DNA of 64,000 nucleotides from an uncultured Alistipes sp. (GCA_944323075.1 CALURC010000008.1:1-64000); one strand, 5' to 3'; positions 17,773 through 25,893 are shown, counted from the stretch's first letter. A program made the numbers and translations. The notes: generated by a model not told the origin, from the letters alone.

Positions 17773-18816
17773 ATGAAACAGGAAATCGAAGTTAAACGCC
17801 GCGAGAATTCGCCGTCACGGGTCGTTGTCGGCGATGTAATACACTCTTTGGACAATTACCTGCCTGAAGGGAAACAGGTTATCGTCATTACCGATTCGAA
17901 CGTACACCGTCGATACAAAGAGATAATCAATCGTTACGACTACTGTTTGATTGGTCTGGGTGAAACAATCAAGACCATGCAGACCGTAGAGAAATTATAC
18001 GGAGAACTATTGGCACGGGATGCCGACAGAACAACCTTCATTTTGGGAATCGGAGGGGGAATCGTCACCGATATCACAGGATATGTAGCTTCCACTTACA
18101 TGCGAGGATTGCGTTTCGGGTTCGTTGCGACCACCCTGCTCGCACAGGTAGATGCCAGTGTTGGTGGTAAAAATGGCGTCAATTTCGAAGGATATAAAAA
18201 TATGGTCGGGACTTTCAACCAGCCCGATTTCGTACTGTGTGACCTCTCAATGCTCCGTACACTGCCTGACCGGGAGTTCCGTGCCGGGATGGCCGAAATC
18301 ATCAAAGCCGGACTGATTGCAGACCGGGAACTTTTCGAATTGTTCGAAAACCATCCGTTCGAGATGTTCCGTAACGATTCTCAACTGTTAACGGAGGCAA
18401 TAACCCGAGCCATTCGGGTAAAAGCCGATATCGTGGAACGTGACGAACGCGAAAGCGGCGAACGCCGGAAACTCAACTTAGGTCACACATTCGCTCACGC
18501 CATCGAAAAATGCGGCAATCAACGGTTCCTTCACGGAGAAGCCGTAGCCATAGGTACAGCAATGATAGCCCATCTTTCGGCTCATTTAGGAAACATATCC
18601 GAACAAGATGCAGAGCGGGTTCGTCGAGTATTCGAACAGATGGGACTCCCCATCCGTTCCGAAATTGACTACAAACATCTCTTAAGGGCCTTGAAACACG
18701 ATAAAAAGAAACAATCCGATTCGGTCAATTTTGTACTAATGGAGGGTATAGGCTCCTGTTCCATTCGCCGTTTCTCGTTCAGCGAGATCGACTCGTTGCC
18801 GAATCTATCCCTTTAG
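17773..18816 (+). CDS. aroB: 3-dehydroquinate synthase
   Basis: A 347-residue enzyme of the shikimate pathway converting DAHP to 3-dehydroquinate in the cytoplasm. It shows the NAD-binding GGGIVTD (94-100), the substrate loop DASVGGKNGVN (127-137), AGMAEIIKAG, and the zinc-binding histidines in LNLGHTFAHA and HGEAVAIG. The length is typical. A single gene with a bidirectional terminator behind it. Confidence 0.97.
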   Translation: MKQEIEVKRRENSPSRVVVGDVIHSLDNYLPEGKQVIVITDSNVHRRYKEIINRYDYCLIGLGETIKTMQTVEKLYGELLARDADRTTFILGIGGGIVTDITGYVASTYMRGLRFGFVATTLLAQVDASVGGKNGVNFEGYKNMVGTFNQPDFVLCDLSMLRTLPDREFRAGMAEIIKAGLIADRELFELFENHPFEMFRNDSQLLTEAITRAIRVKADIVERDERESGERRKLNLGHTFAHAIEKCGNQRFLHGEAVAIGTAMIAHLSAHLGNISEQDAERVRRVFEQMGLPIRSEIDYKHLLRALKHDKKKQSDSVNFVLMEGIGSCSIRRFSFSEIDSLPNLSL

Positions 18817-18836
18817 AATAAAATCCTCAACAAAAT

Positions 18837-18874
18837 AATTAGAGAGGGTCGGAATTTTCCGACCCTCTCTAATT
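18837..18874. terminator. Bidirectional terminator between aroB and gdhA
   Basis: A perfect 18-bp stem around AGAGAGGGTCGGAA with a TT loop. It lies between the convergent aroB and gdhA genes and can serve both strands. Confidence 0.9.
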
Positions 18875-18926
18875 TATTAACTATCGATTCGGGGTCGACA
18901 CATGGTCCAGCACCCGAGACGATCGA

Positions 18927-20282
18927 TTAAACGCAACCTTGTGCCAACATAGCATTGGCCACTTTCATGAACCCTGCGATATTTGCACCCTTCACATAGT
19001 TAACATATCCATCAGGTTCAGTTCCGTATTTCACGCAAGCTGCATGGATATCTTTCATGATCGAATGAAGTTTCTGATCAACCTCTTCGGGAGTCCACAT
19101 CAAACGGATCGAGTTCTGAGTCATCTCAAGACCCGAAGTGGCTACACCACCCGCATTCGAAGCCTTACCCGGAGAGTAGAGCAATTTATGTTTCTGGAAG
19201 ATTGTGATCGCTTCAGGAGTAGAAGGCATGTTCGCACCCTCTGCAACACAGATACAACCGTTGTTGACCAAAGCCTGAGCCTGCTCACCGTTCAACTCGT
19301 TCTGGGTTGCGCAAGGCATGGCGATATCGCACTTCACACCCCAAGGACGTTCGCCAGGATAGTAGGTTGCTTCGGGATACTTCTCGGCGTACTCTTTGAT
19401 ACGGCCACGGAATACGTTCTTCAACTCCATAACATAAGCGAGTTTGTCAGCATCGATTCCGGTCGGATCATAGATATATCCCGACGAATCGGAGAGCGTA
19501 ACGACCTTTGCACCCAGTTGAGTAGCCTTCTCGCAAGCATATTGAGCCACATTTCCCGATCCGGAGATCGTCACGGTCTTACCTTGGAAGCTTTCACCGC
19601 GCGTTGCAAGCATTTCCTGTGCAAAATAGCAGGTACCGTAACCGGTAGCTTCGGGACGCAACGGGCTACCACCCCATCCGAGACCTTTTCCGGTCAATGT
19701 TCCGGTAAATTCGTTGCGCAGACGTTTGTATTGTCCGAACATGAAACCGATTTCACGGCCACCCACTCCGATATCACCGGCAGGCACGTCGGTATTTTCT
19801 CCGATATGGCGTTGCAATTCGGTCATGAACGATTGACAGAATCTCATAACTTCATTATCTGATTTACCTTTAGGGTTGAAATCAGAACCACCTTTACCGC
19901 CACCCATAGGGAGTGTGGTCAAGCTGTTTTTGAAAGTCTGTTCGAAAGCGAGGAACTTCAGGATACTGAGGTTCACCGAAGAGTGGAAACGGATACCGCC
20001 CTTGTAGGGACCGATAGCGCTGTTCATCTCCACGCGATAGCCTTTATTGATCTCGATCTCGCCCTTATCGTTGAGCCAAGGCACACGGAACATGATCACG
20101 CGTTCGGGTTCAGCGATACGTTCCAGAATCTTCATCTTCTGAAGCACGGGATTTTCCAGAATGTAGGGGGCCAAGGACTCTACGACCTCCTGTACGGCTT
20201 GGTGAAACTCTTTTTCACCCGGATTTTTGGCGATCAGGTTCGCCATAAAATCATCTACGTACTTTTGAACGTGTTTTTCCAT
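18927..20282 (-). CDS. gdhA: Glutamate dehydrogenase, hexameric NAD(P)-dependent
   Basis: A 451-residue enzyme that interconverts 2-oxoglutarate plus ammonia and glutamate. The start at 20282 (MEKHVQKYVDDFMANL) matches the family N-terminus; the reading frame extends 45 codons further up without family support. Landmarks are GPYKGGIRFH, PMGGGKGGSDF, DVPAGDIGVGGREIGFM and the nucleotide fold VTISGSGNVAQYA. It is the main ammonia-assimilating enzyme in Bacteroidales. No promoter box matching the consensus is seen in the 280 bp upstream. Confidence 0.96.
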   Translation of the reverse strand: MEKHVQKYVDDFMANLIAKNPGEKEFHQAVQEVVESLAPYILENPVLQKMKILERIAEPERVIMFRVPWLNDKGEIEINKGYRVEMNSAIGPYKGGIRFHSSVNLSILKFLAFEQTFKNSLTTLPMGGGKGGSDFNPKGKSDNEVMRFCQSFMTELQRHIGENTDVPAGDIGVGGREIGFMFGQYKRLRNEFTGTLTGKGLGWGGSPLRPEATGYGTCYFAQEMLATRGESFQGKTVTISGSGNVAQYACEKATQLGAKVVTLSDSSGYIYDPTGIDADKLAYVMELKNVFRGRIKEYAEKYPEATYYPGERPWGVKCDIAMPCATQNELNGEQAQALVNNGCICVAEGANMPSTPEAITIFQKHKLLYSPGKASNAGGVATSGLEMTQNSIRLMWTPEEVDQKLHSIMKDIHAACVKYGTEPDGYVNYVKGANIAGFMKVANAMLAQGCV

Positions 20283-20561
20283 AGACTTTTTATGAGTATG
20301 ATAATTTATAAAACCTTTTCGAGGCGTAAAAATAGTGAATAAAATCCGAACTGACAACATCCAGTAATCGTGCAAACAGCAGGCTTTCCCTTCACAAACA
20401 CCACCAATAATGCCCAATAAATTATCAAACGGACCTCATTTGTCAAAATCGATTTCAAATAATAAGCCGAATTTAGAAATCGGAATAAATTTTTAACTTA
20501 TAAGCTCAGAGGAAAAGAAAATAAATTTTTTTGATCTTGATCGAAATCCAGACCAGAATGT

Positions 20562-22115
20562 TTACGATTTCGGATTCTCCCGCAAAAAGCGTTTGCGGAT
20601 GATCTCCGCCACCGAGACCCCTTTTTGTTTACTTTCGAGCCACGACAGGATATCCAAATAATAGAACGTACGCTGCTCATAGGGATGATGTTCGTACGGC
20701 TTCAGACGTTCATATAATTTATACAGCTCCTCTTTGAGCGAGGTAGCATAAATCGAATTAAGCCGCTTCAGGAAGGCGATCAACTCTTTTTGGACCTCGT
20801 GCATGTCGTTCATTTTCACCAGGAACATACAGACAGAACGCACCTGATAATCCAGATTATAATCGATTCCCGCCTCATAAGAGGCGATCAGATTCAGTAT
20901 TCGGGCAAAACATTGCAGGTCACGGTGTATACGGGCATCCCGCGTACTGATGATCTTGCCCAAATAATTCATACACTTGCGATAATCCCCATTCCCGAAA
21001 TAAAGACAGGCTATTTTGTAATAAAAGACCATCCGATGATGGATGTTCAGTTGGGTCGAGTAACTGCGGATGTAGGTTTCAACTTCGGGAATAATCCGGA
21101 TTCCTTCAGCAAAAGTACCTTCCCAAAAGTGACGGTTTATCTCATTGATATAATACACCTGCAAGTAAAACATCCGTGCCGTTTCATTGATACTGCCAAT
21201 CGCATCCGCTTCACTCTCGAACTGAGAAAAACACTGCATGAAACGACGATAGCTCCGCAACAGATAGAGGCCTTCGAGCAACCGAGAATATCCGCGCAGA
21301 TATGAGTCATACATCAAGGTTTTCATATGCGGAGCACTATCAAAAAGCTTCAGCCATCGGCATACATTCCGGTAACAGGCCAACATATCATGACGGATAT
21401 AATTGTACCATGCCTGCGCCTCGCAAAAATAGATGTGCTCCAAGAAAGAGAACTGACAATTATTATACTTGGCCAGAACTCCTCCGAAAGCCTGTTCGAT
21501 CAGATCCAAATCCCGCTGTGTCCGTGCATAACCCAACTGTAAGTAAAGTGCATAAAGTTGTGAACAGGCATTCGACAACTCGTTGATGTTCGCTATTTTG
21601 ATACTCAGTTCCGCCACCTGACGACTAGCCGCACCACTTTTAACAATCAATCCGCGTGACACGTCCTGCGTATTGAGCATCTTCTGGAATTCGATAATCT
21701 CAATTGCTGTGGTATGCTGTTCATACAACAGAGCCTGTCCCTTTGCCTTTTCCAAAATTTTAGCCGACTGCCGAAACAACCCTTTATTATAAAGTATCCG
21801 GGCAAAATCGATCTGTTCTCTCAACTGCATCGGCACAGTCCGCTGTACATCGAGCAAACGGATACTGACCAGAATCTGTTTATACAGATGCGCCTTCATA
21901 TTGGGCAACTGTTCCTTTTTGATCGGACAACGCTGCAGAATTTTAGACTCGTCATACTCCTCCAGCGTATCCATACAATCAAACAGCGAGATAAATTTGG
22001 CCTCCTGATTTCCAGACAAACGGGTTGCGTAAAGCTTGAAATTCCGTTTTTCAGCTTTACTCATACTCCGTATCAGATCGAATACCGGCTCCTGTTTTCC
22101 GCTTAACAAATTCAT
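20562..22115 (-). CDS. Conserved Bacteroidetes alpha-helical protein, unknown function (517 aa)
   Basis: A long soluble protein with no signal peptide or membrane helix. Repeated amphipathic helix pairs (for example ILEKAKGQALLYEQ and LIEQAFGGVLAKYNNCQ) suggest a TPR-like solenoid. The N-terminus (FDLIRSMSKAEKRNFKLY) looks conserved in related genomes from memory. No catalytic motif is visible. It is divergent from purM, with a TAATTTTG box at 22136-22143. It may act as a scaffold or regulator; I cannot assign a role. Confidence 0.8.
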   Translation of the reverse strand: MNLLSGKQEPVFDLIRSMSKAEKRNFKLYATRLSGNQEAKFISLFDCMDTLEEYDESKILQRCPIKKEQLPNMKAHLYKQILVSIRLLDVQRTVPMQLREQIDFARILYNKGLFRQSAKILEKAKGQALLYEQHTTAIEIIEFQKMLNTQDVSRGLIVKSGAASRQVAELSIKIANINELSNACSQLYALYLQLGYARTQRDLDLIEQAFGGVLAKYNNCQFSFLEHIYFCEAQAWYNYIRHDMLACYRNVCRWLKLFDSAPHMKTLMYDSYLRGYSRLLEGLYLLRSYRRFMQCFSQFESEADAIGSINETARMFYLQVYYINEINRHFWEGTFAEGIRIIPEVETYIRSYSTQLNIHHRMVFYYKIACLYFGNGDYRKCMNYLGKIISTRDARIHRDLQCFARILNLIASYEAGIDYNLDYQVRSVCMFLVKMNDMHEVQKELIAFLKRLNSIYATSLKEELYKLYERLKPYEHHPYEQRTFYYLDILSWLESKQKGVSVAEIIRKRFLRENPKS

Positions 22116-22175
22116 GGCCTACTATTACACACAAGCAAAATTATCAAAAAATGGGAATAAACGGAAATTAATGGT

Positions 22176-22183
22176 TATCTTTG
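22176..22183 (+). promoter_or_regulatory. purM promoter -7 box
   Basis: TATCTTTG on the plus strand, 27 bp upstream of the purM ATG, giving a leader of roughly 20 nt. No -33 TTTG is present. Confidence 0.5.
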
Positions 22184-22210
22184 TAAAATAATATAATTCG
22201 GTATTTCATT

Positions 22211-23392
22211 ATGTCTAATCCATCATCGCGTTACGCAGGGCGCGGCGTATCCTCCTCAAAAGAGGATGTTCACGCAGCGATCAAAAATATCGACAAAGGT
22301 CTTTACCCCAAAGCCTTCTGTAAAATCATTCCAGACTATCTGTCTGGCTCCGAAGAAGCATGCCTGATCATGCATGCAGACGGAGCCGGCACCAAATCCT
22401 CCTTAGCCTACGCTTATTGGCGTGAAACAGGCGACATGTCGGTTTGGAAAGGAATCGCACAAGATGCTATCGTGATGAATACAGACGATCTGCTGTGCGT
22501 CGGGGCTACGGATAACATCCTGCTCTCTTCAACCATTGGAAGAAATAAACAGCTGATCCCGGGCAAAGTGATCGCTGCAATCATCAACGGAACCGAAGAG
22601 TTTTTGCAACAGTTGCGAGATCTCGGTATCGGAATCTATTCGACTGGAGGCGAGACAGCCGATGTCGGAGATCTGGTACGAACGATTATCGTAGACAGTA
22701 CGGTTACAGCCCGCATGAAACGCAAGGATGTAATCGATAATGCCCGCATACACAGCGGCTGTTTGATCGTTGGGCTCAGTTCATCGGGGCAAGCCACCTA
22801 CGAAACCGAATATAACGGAGGTACGGGAAGTAACGGACTAACGTCAGCCCGACACGATGTATTCGCAAAAATCGTCGGAGAGAAATACCCCGAAACTTAC
22901 GACCCATCCGTTCCGAACGACCTGGTCTACACTGGAAAATTCCGACTGACGGATACTGTTCCCGGATGTCCGCTAACAGTTGGCAAGTTGGTACTCTCCC
23001 CAACCCGGACCTATGCTCCTGTAATCAAAGCCATGTTGGAAGAGCACCGAGGTGACATCTGTGGTATGATTCACTGCAGCGGAGGGGCTCAAACCAAAGT
23101 GCTCCATTTTATCGATCAGCTCCATGTTGTAAAAGATCACTTGTTTGACACTCCATTATTATTCCGTCTGATTCAACGCGAATCGCAAACACCGTGGAAA
23201 GAGATGTTCAGCGTATTCAACATGGGACACCGGATGGAACTTTATATAGATAACGAATCGGTTGCCGACGACTTGATCCGGATATCGCAAAGTTTTGGAA
23301 TCGATGCCCAGATCGTAGGGCACGTCGAAACATCGGACAAAGCCTCTGTAACCATTCTACACGAAGGTCAAGAATACACTTATTTCAAATAG
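22211..23392 (+). CDS. purM: Phosphoribosylformylglycinamidine cyclo-ligase (AIR synthase)
   Basis: A 393-residue PurM-type ATP-dependent ligase forming aminoimidazole ribonucleotide in purine synthesis. Family features are MHADGAGTKSSLAY, MNTDDLLCVGA, the STGGETADVGDLV loop, and the C-terminal ATP-binding domain with GMIHCSGGAQTKVL and FNMGHRMELY. It is longer than the ~345-residue enterobacterial enzyme, as in other Bacteroidetes. A perfect terminator follows at 23413-23447 and marks the edge of the AT-rich island. Confidence 0.95.
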   Translation: MSNPSSRYAGRGVSSSKEDVHAAIKNIDKGLYPKAFCKIIPDYLSGSEEACLIMHADGAGTKSSLAYAYWRETGDMSVWKGIAQDAIVMNTDDLLCVGATDNILLSSTIGRNKQLIPGKVIAAIINGTEEFLQQLRDLGIGIYSTGGETADVGDLVRTIIVDSTVTARMKRKDVIDNARIHSGCLIVGLSSSGQATYETEYNGGTGSNGLTSARHDVFAKIVGEKYPETYDPSVPNDLVYTGKFRLTDTVPGCPLTVGKLVLSPTRTYAPVIKAMLEEHRGDICGMIHCSGGAQTKVLHFIDQLHVVKDHLFDTPLLFRLIQRESQTPWKEMFSVFNMGHRMELYIDNESVADDLIRISQSFGIDAQIVGHVETSDKASVTILHEGQEYTYFK

Positions 23393-23412
23393 AATTCTTT
23401 TCTATAAAGAAT

Positions 23413-23447
23413 AGTAAAAAGGATGAGAATATCTCATCCTTTTTACT
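23413..23447 (+). terminator. Terminator of purM
   Basis: AGTAAAAAGGATGAGA, a 3-nt loop and its exact complement form a 16-bp stem containing an internal T run. Confidence 0.9.
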
Positions 23448-23496
23448 TTATGTAATGATTATAACAGGAACATACTTTACAACTAACGTTTAAAAG

Positions 23497-23685
23497 CTAT
23501 ATTTCATCTACCGCCTCAGAATAACTGCTTTCAACTTTTAATGTATCGTTTTTTTCGATTTGTACGAGAAAAGGCTCAAAGAACTTATCGTAATACTTAC
23601 AGCAACAAAATTTCACTTTATTTATAAAAATCCCATTCTGACTCCAACCCCACAAAAACCTTTTTATCAGCATTAAAAATGACAA
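23497..23685 (-). pseudogene. Remnant related to the membrane-anchored island gene
   Basis: A 62-codon minus-strand frame whose C-terminal half (KYYDKFFEPFLVQIEKNDTL) aligns with the tail of the broken gene at 24233-24613 (KYYKKLGVPFPEQIGKINTL). They share KYY, K, PF, QI, K and TLK, about 12 of 24 positions. The first 30 codons look unrelated to that family and no promoter is seen. I read it as the 3' fragment of a second copy rather than a working gene. It fills the otherwise empty interval between the purM terminator and 23788. Confidence 0.45.
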
Positions 23686-23754
23686 GTCTTTTATTTGTCT
23701 ACATATAACAAATATGGAAAAACATTAAAAAATACTCTTTTAAAACAAAATTAC

Positions 23755-23762
23755 TATCTTTG
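23755..23762 (+). promoter_or_regulatory. Promoter -7 box for the 84-residue orphan
   Basis: TATCTTTG lies 25 bp upstream of the ATG at 23788. It favours that start over an upstream in-frame ATG at 23695, which lies before the box. Confidence 0.55.
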
Positions 23763-23787
23763 TTGTGTAACTAAAACTGGCAAGGCA

Positions 23788-24042
23788 ATGCTTACAAAAC
23801 ATTCAATGTCACCGACTTTATTAGACTATAACGGGGCGAGATTCAAAGGAGAGATATGCGGCAAGTGGATGTCTGGTAGAATAAGTGTTGAAGATGATGG
23901 AGTATACCTTTGTCAAAATGTAGTAGATGGATCTGACTGCAAAGAAAAACATGGATATAGATACTCTTGGTTTTGTGGCTCAGGTTTATTTTCAGATTTG
24001 CCAAAATATTTTGTCGGTGGTTTCAGGATACTTGGTTATTAA
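23788..24042 (+). CDS. Orphan small protein with several cysteines (84 aa)
   Basis: The start was chosen from the -7 box at 23755-23762. The protein has four Cys residues (in GEICGKW, YLCQN, SDCKEK and WFCGSG) and a compact beta-rich look: ARFKGEICGKWMSGRISV, then DGVYLCQNVVDG and HGYRYSWFCG. Similar short proteins with YLCQN and GYKYSW motifs occur in Bacteroidales mobile regions from memory; no function is known to me. The context is the AT-rich island. It could be a real accessory gene or a cargo remnant. Confidence 0.6.
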   Translation: MLTKHSMSPTLLDYNGARFKGEICGKWMSGRISVEDDGVYLCQNVVDGSDCKEKHGYRYSWFCGSGLFSDLPKYFVGGFRILGY

Positions 24043-24066
24043 TAATTGATATTAATTATAGGTTGA

Positions 24067-24267
24067 AGAAATGCAAGAAAGGGCGCCGGCCAGAAACGCC
24101 TTGAAAGGAAGCCGAAACAAATATCGCTTCATCCGGCTGTATTAAAGCGTCTGGATGAAGCGACAAATAACAGGAGTAGATATATCAACATCTCTTGGAT
24201 TGCGTGCTACCGAAGGGAGATGAAGGGCAGCCTTAGAACAGCTGTTCCAAATCCTTCAACGTATTAA
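24067..24267 (+). pseudogene. Decayed ribbon-helix-helix (CopG-like) gene
   Basis: An open frame without a start codon reads RKGAGQKRLERKPKQ, then ISLHPAVLKRLDEATNNRS, then RYINIS. The shape is a basic leader, a short beta strand and two helices, as in CopG/MetJ-type DNA-binding domains. The frame before it is interrupted: the upstream KKCKKGRRP lies in another frame, and the sequence after RYINIS loses resemblance. I infer a broken antitoxin or plasmid-type repressor. Its 3' end overlaps the tail of the opposite-strand pseudogene. Confidence 0.4.
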
Positions 24268-24613
24268 TTTTTCCGATTTGCTCGGGGAAAGGAACCCCGA
24301 GCTTTTTGTAATATTTTGGTAACGGTTCTTTATAGACTGGATAACATTATCAGTTGTTTCACCGCCCCAACGTGTCGCTTCGATTAACTCAGAAGACAAA
24401 TTGCAATTCAGAAATTCAATAGCTTTATCTTTTTTGTTTTCCAAAAGAAACTGCCATATTGATTTCTCTAATTGGGAATAGTTGTTATTAGATCGACCCC
24501 CCAATTTTTTCACTAATATGCCGAACATCGTTTGTCATCCCCCACAATTTGAAGAACAGGATAATCTGGAGAATTCCGAAAATGATTAAAATTACAGACA
24601 GAAATGTGTACAT
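24233..24613 (-). pseudogene. Frameshifted small membrane-anchored protein gene
   Basis: Joining three frames recovers a protein of about 125 residues. First is an N-terminal membrane helix (MYTFLSVILIIFGILQIILF) with FKLWGMTNDVRHISEKIG. The middle is helical (SQLEKSIWQFLLENKKDKA, then IEFLNCNLSSELIEATRWGG). The tail is KEPLPKYYKKLGVPFPEQIG, then KINTLKDLEQLF and a stop. The first shift falls at a run of six G (near 24497), where five would keep frame; the second lies near 24340. The start is 21 bp after the HNH stop on the same strand, so both once formed an operon. Sequencing error at the G run cannot be excluded. Function unknown. Confidence 0.65.
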
Positions 24614-24634
24614 AATAATTTATAAATTAAATGT

Positions 24635-25306
24635 TTATCCTATTTTATTTGATTTCTCTCTATTACATTTTTGACAGAGTAATTGTATGTTTCTTACAGT
24701 ATTCGAACCTCCTTTAGACAATGGTATAATATGATCAAATTCCAAATTCTCTTGACTTCCACATTTAACACACCTTCCTCCATCTCTTCTCCACACTGTA
24801 TCTTGTACATGCTGAGGTATGGGTTCTCTTCTTTTTGTATTCTCTATTAAACCTTCAGCTATCAATTCTTCTTTTGCTTTTTTGCGTAATTCCCTTAACT
24901 CTCGTTGTTTTAATATGTTTTCTTTTATTCTTTGTTTCTCTTGTTCCATCCATATTTTTCTTGAATCTGGCTCTGTGTCAACATTAACCTCATTTTGCGT
25001 AACTACTTTATCTGTTAATATAATAGATGATTCATTATTAAATATTGCGTCTATTTCTTCAAAAGAACTAACGGATAGCTCTTTGATAAATGGATGATTT
25101 CTGATTGAACGAATGATACCCATCTTTTCTAACTCATCCATTATTTTGCTGGTCTGTCTGTATGAAAAATTAAAATACCTTTTTATGCAACTCGTTTGCG
25201 TATTATTTTCTCTCAAACAATAATAAGCTACTTGTTTTATAATATCAGTATCTATAGATAAATCCGACTTATCTTGTAATACATATAAATAAGGTTTTGT
25301 TTTCAT
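24635..25306 (-). CDS. HNH endonuclease with FtsK-gamma-like winged helix
   Basis: A 223-residue protein from the ATG at 25306; a further ATG at 25336 adds 10 residues. Residues about 22-70 (QVAYYCLRENNTQTSCIKR, FNFSYRQTSKIMDELEKMGII) resemble the FtsK gamma winged helix. A charged helical linker follows (about 115-165). The last 55 residues form an HNH nuclease: RRDGGRCVKCGS, NLEFDHIIPLSKGGSN, LLCQKCNREKSN, with two CxxC zinc pairs and the DH catalytic core. It presumably cuts DNA at sites chosen by the winged helix. The region is AT-rich with codon use unlike the neighbours, suggesting horizontal acquisition. Confidence 0.85.
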   Translation of the reverse strand: MKTKPYLYVLQDKSDLSIDTDIIKQVAYYCLRENNTQTSCIKRYFNFSYRQTSKIMDELEKMGIIRSIRNHPFIKELSVSSFEEIDAIFNNESSIILTDKVVTQNEVNVDTEPDSRKIWMEQEKQRIKENILKQRELRELRKKAKEELIAEGLIENTKRREPIPQHVQDTVWRRDGGRCVKCGSQENLEFDHIIPLSKGGSNTVRNIQLLCQKCNREKSNKIG

Positions 25307-25458
25307 TTTTATCATTTTAATGACACACAACATCACTTTATATACTGTAAATATCGGAAAAATTTACGAAAACAGCTCACGTTTCAACTCCGAATTTCAG
25401 AAAACAACACGTCAATGACTACCTCTTTTACTAATATACACGTTCGTTATAAGACAAA

Positions 25459-25489
25459 AAAATAAAGGGTCCTTTCGAGGATCCTTTAT
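25459..25489 (-). terminator. Terminator of the Ala-rich lipoprotein gene
   Basis: On the minus strand AAAGGATCC and GGACCCTTT pair with one mismatch around a 6-nt loop, followed by ATTTTTTTG. It lies about 45 bp past the stop of the 25533 gene. Confidence 0.7.
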
Positions 25490-25532
25490 GCATTTAATCT
25501 GTAATATCCGTCCAGACAGACGGAAATCAACC

Positions 25533-25754
25533 TTACTCTGCAACAACAGTTGAGTCAGCAGCAGTTGAATCAGCAGCAGCGGCAGCAGCAGCAGCAGCGG
25601 CGGCAGCTTCAGCAGCAGCGATAGAATCAGCAGCAGCGGCAGCAGCAATAGAATCAGCTTTAGCTTTTTCAGCACCGGCATTACCACAAGATGCAAACGA
25701 TACACAAGCAGCAACAACTGCGAGCATCATTACAGATTTAGCAAAAGTCTTCAT
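25533..25754 (-). CDS. Ala-rich low-complexity lipoprotein (73 aa)
   Basis: Starting at the ATG at 25754 gives a standard lipoprotein signal (MKTFAKSVMMLAVVAACVSFASC). The mature part is almost only Ala with Asp-Ser and Lys, built from repeats of ADSIAAA, EAAAAAAA and ADST, and ending VVAE. The DNA beneath is a near-perfect GCA/GCG triplet repeat. The mature chain should form one long Ala-rich helix on a lipid anchor, somewhat like Lpp in concept; that comparison is inference. An upstream in-frame ATG (25793) would overlap the promoter box at 25791-25798. Confidence 0.75.
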   Translation of the reverse strand: MKTFAKSVMMLAVVAACVSFASCGNAGAEKAKADSIAAAAAADSIAAAEAAAAAAAAAAAADSTAADSTVVAE

Positions 25755-25790
25755 AATAATACGTATTAAAAAGTTGAATTTATTCGGGCG

Positions 25791-25798
25791 CAAAGATA
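25791..25798 (-). promoter_or_regulatory. Promoter -7 box of the Ala-rich lipoprotein gene
   Basis: TATCTTTG on the minus strand, 36 bp upstream of the chosen ATG at 25754. Confidence 0.55.
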
Positions 25799-25893
25799 CA
25801 ACTTCGTTCTACTTATTGTACTTTTTTTTATCATTTTTTTTAATTTTTTTTCAAAAACAAACACCCGCTATTTGTCCCGTTTCTTTCAAAACA

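Noticed and set aside
23695-24042. Longer 115-codon version of the 84-residue orphan
   Set aside because: The upstream start lies before the TATCTTTG box, so the shorter start at 23788 fits better.
24125-24162. Inverted repeat CGCTTCATCC-N18-GGATGAAGCG, considered as a terminator or recombination site
   Set aside because: It has no T run or att/integron features and falls within the ribbon-helix-helix-like frame, where the coding pattern explains it as well.
25548-25660. Repetitive GCA/CAG tract considered as a CRISPR-like or satellite array
   Set aside because: There are no spacer-repeat units; it is simply the Ala codon run of the small lipoprotein gene.
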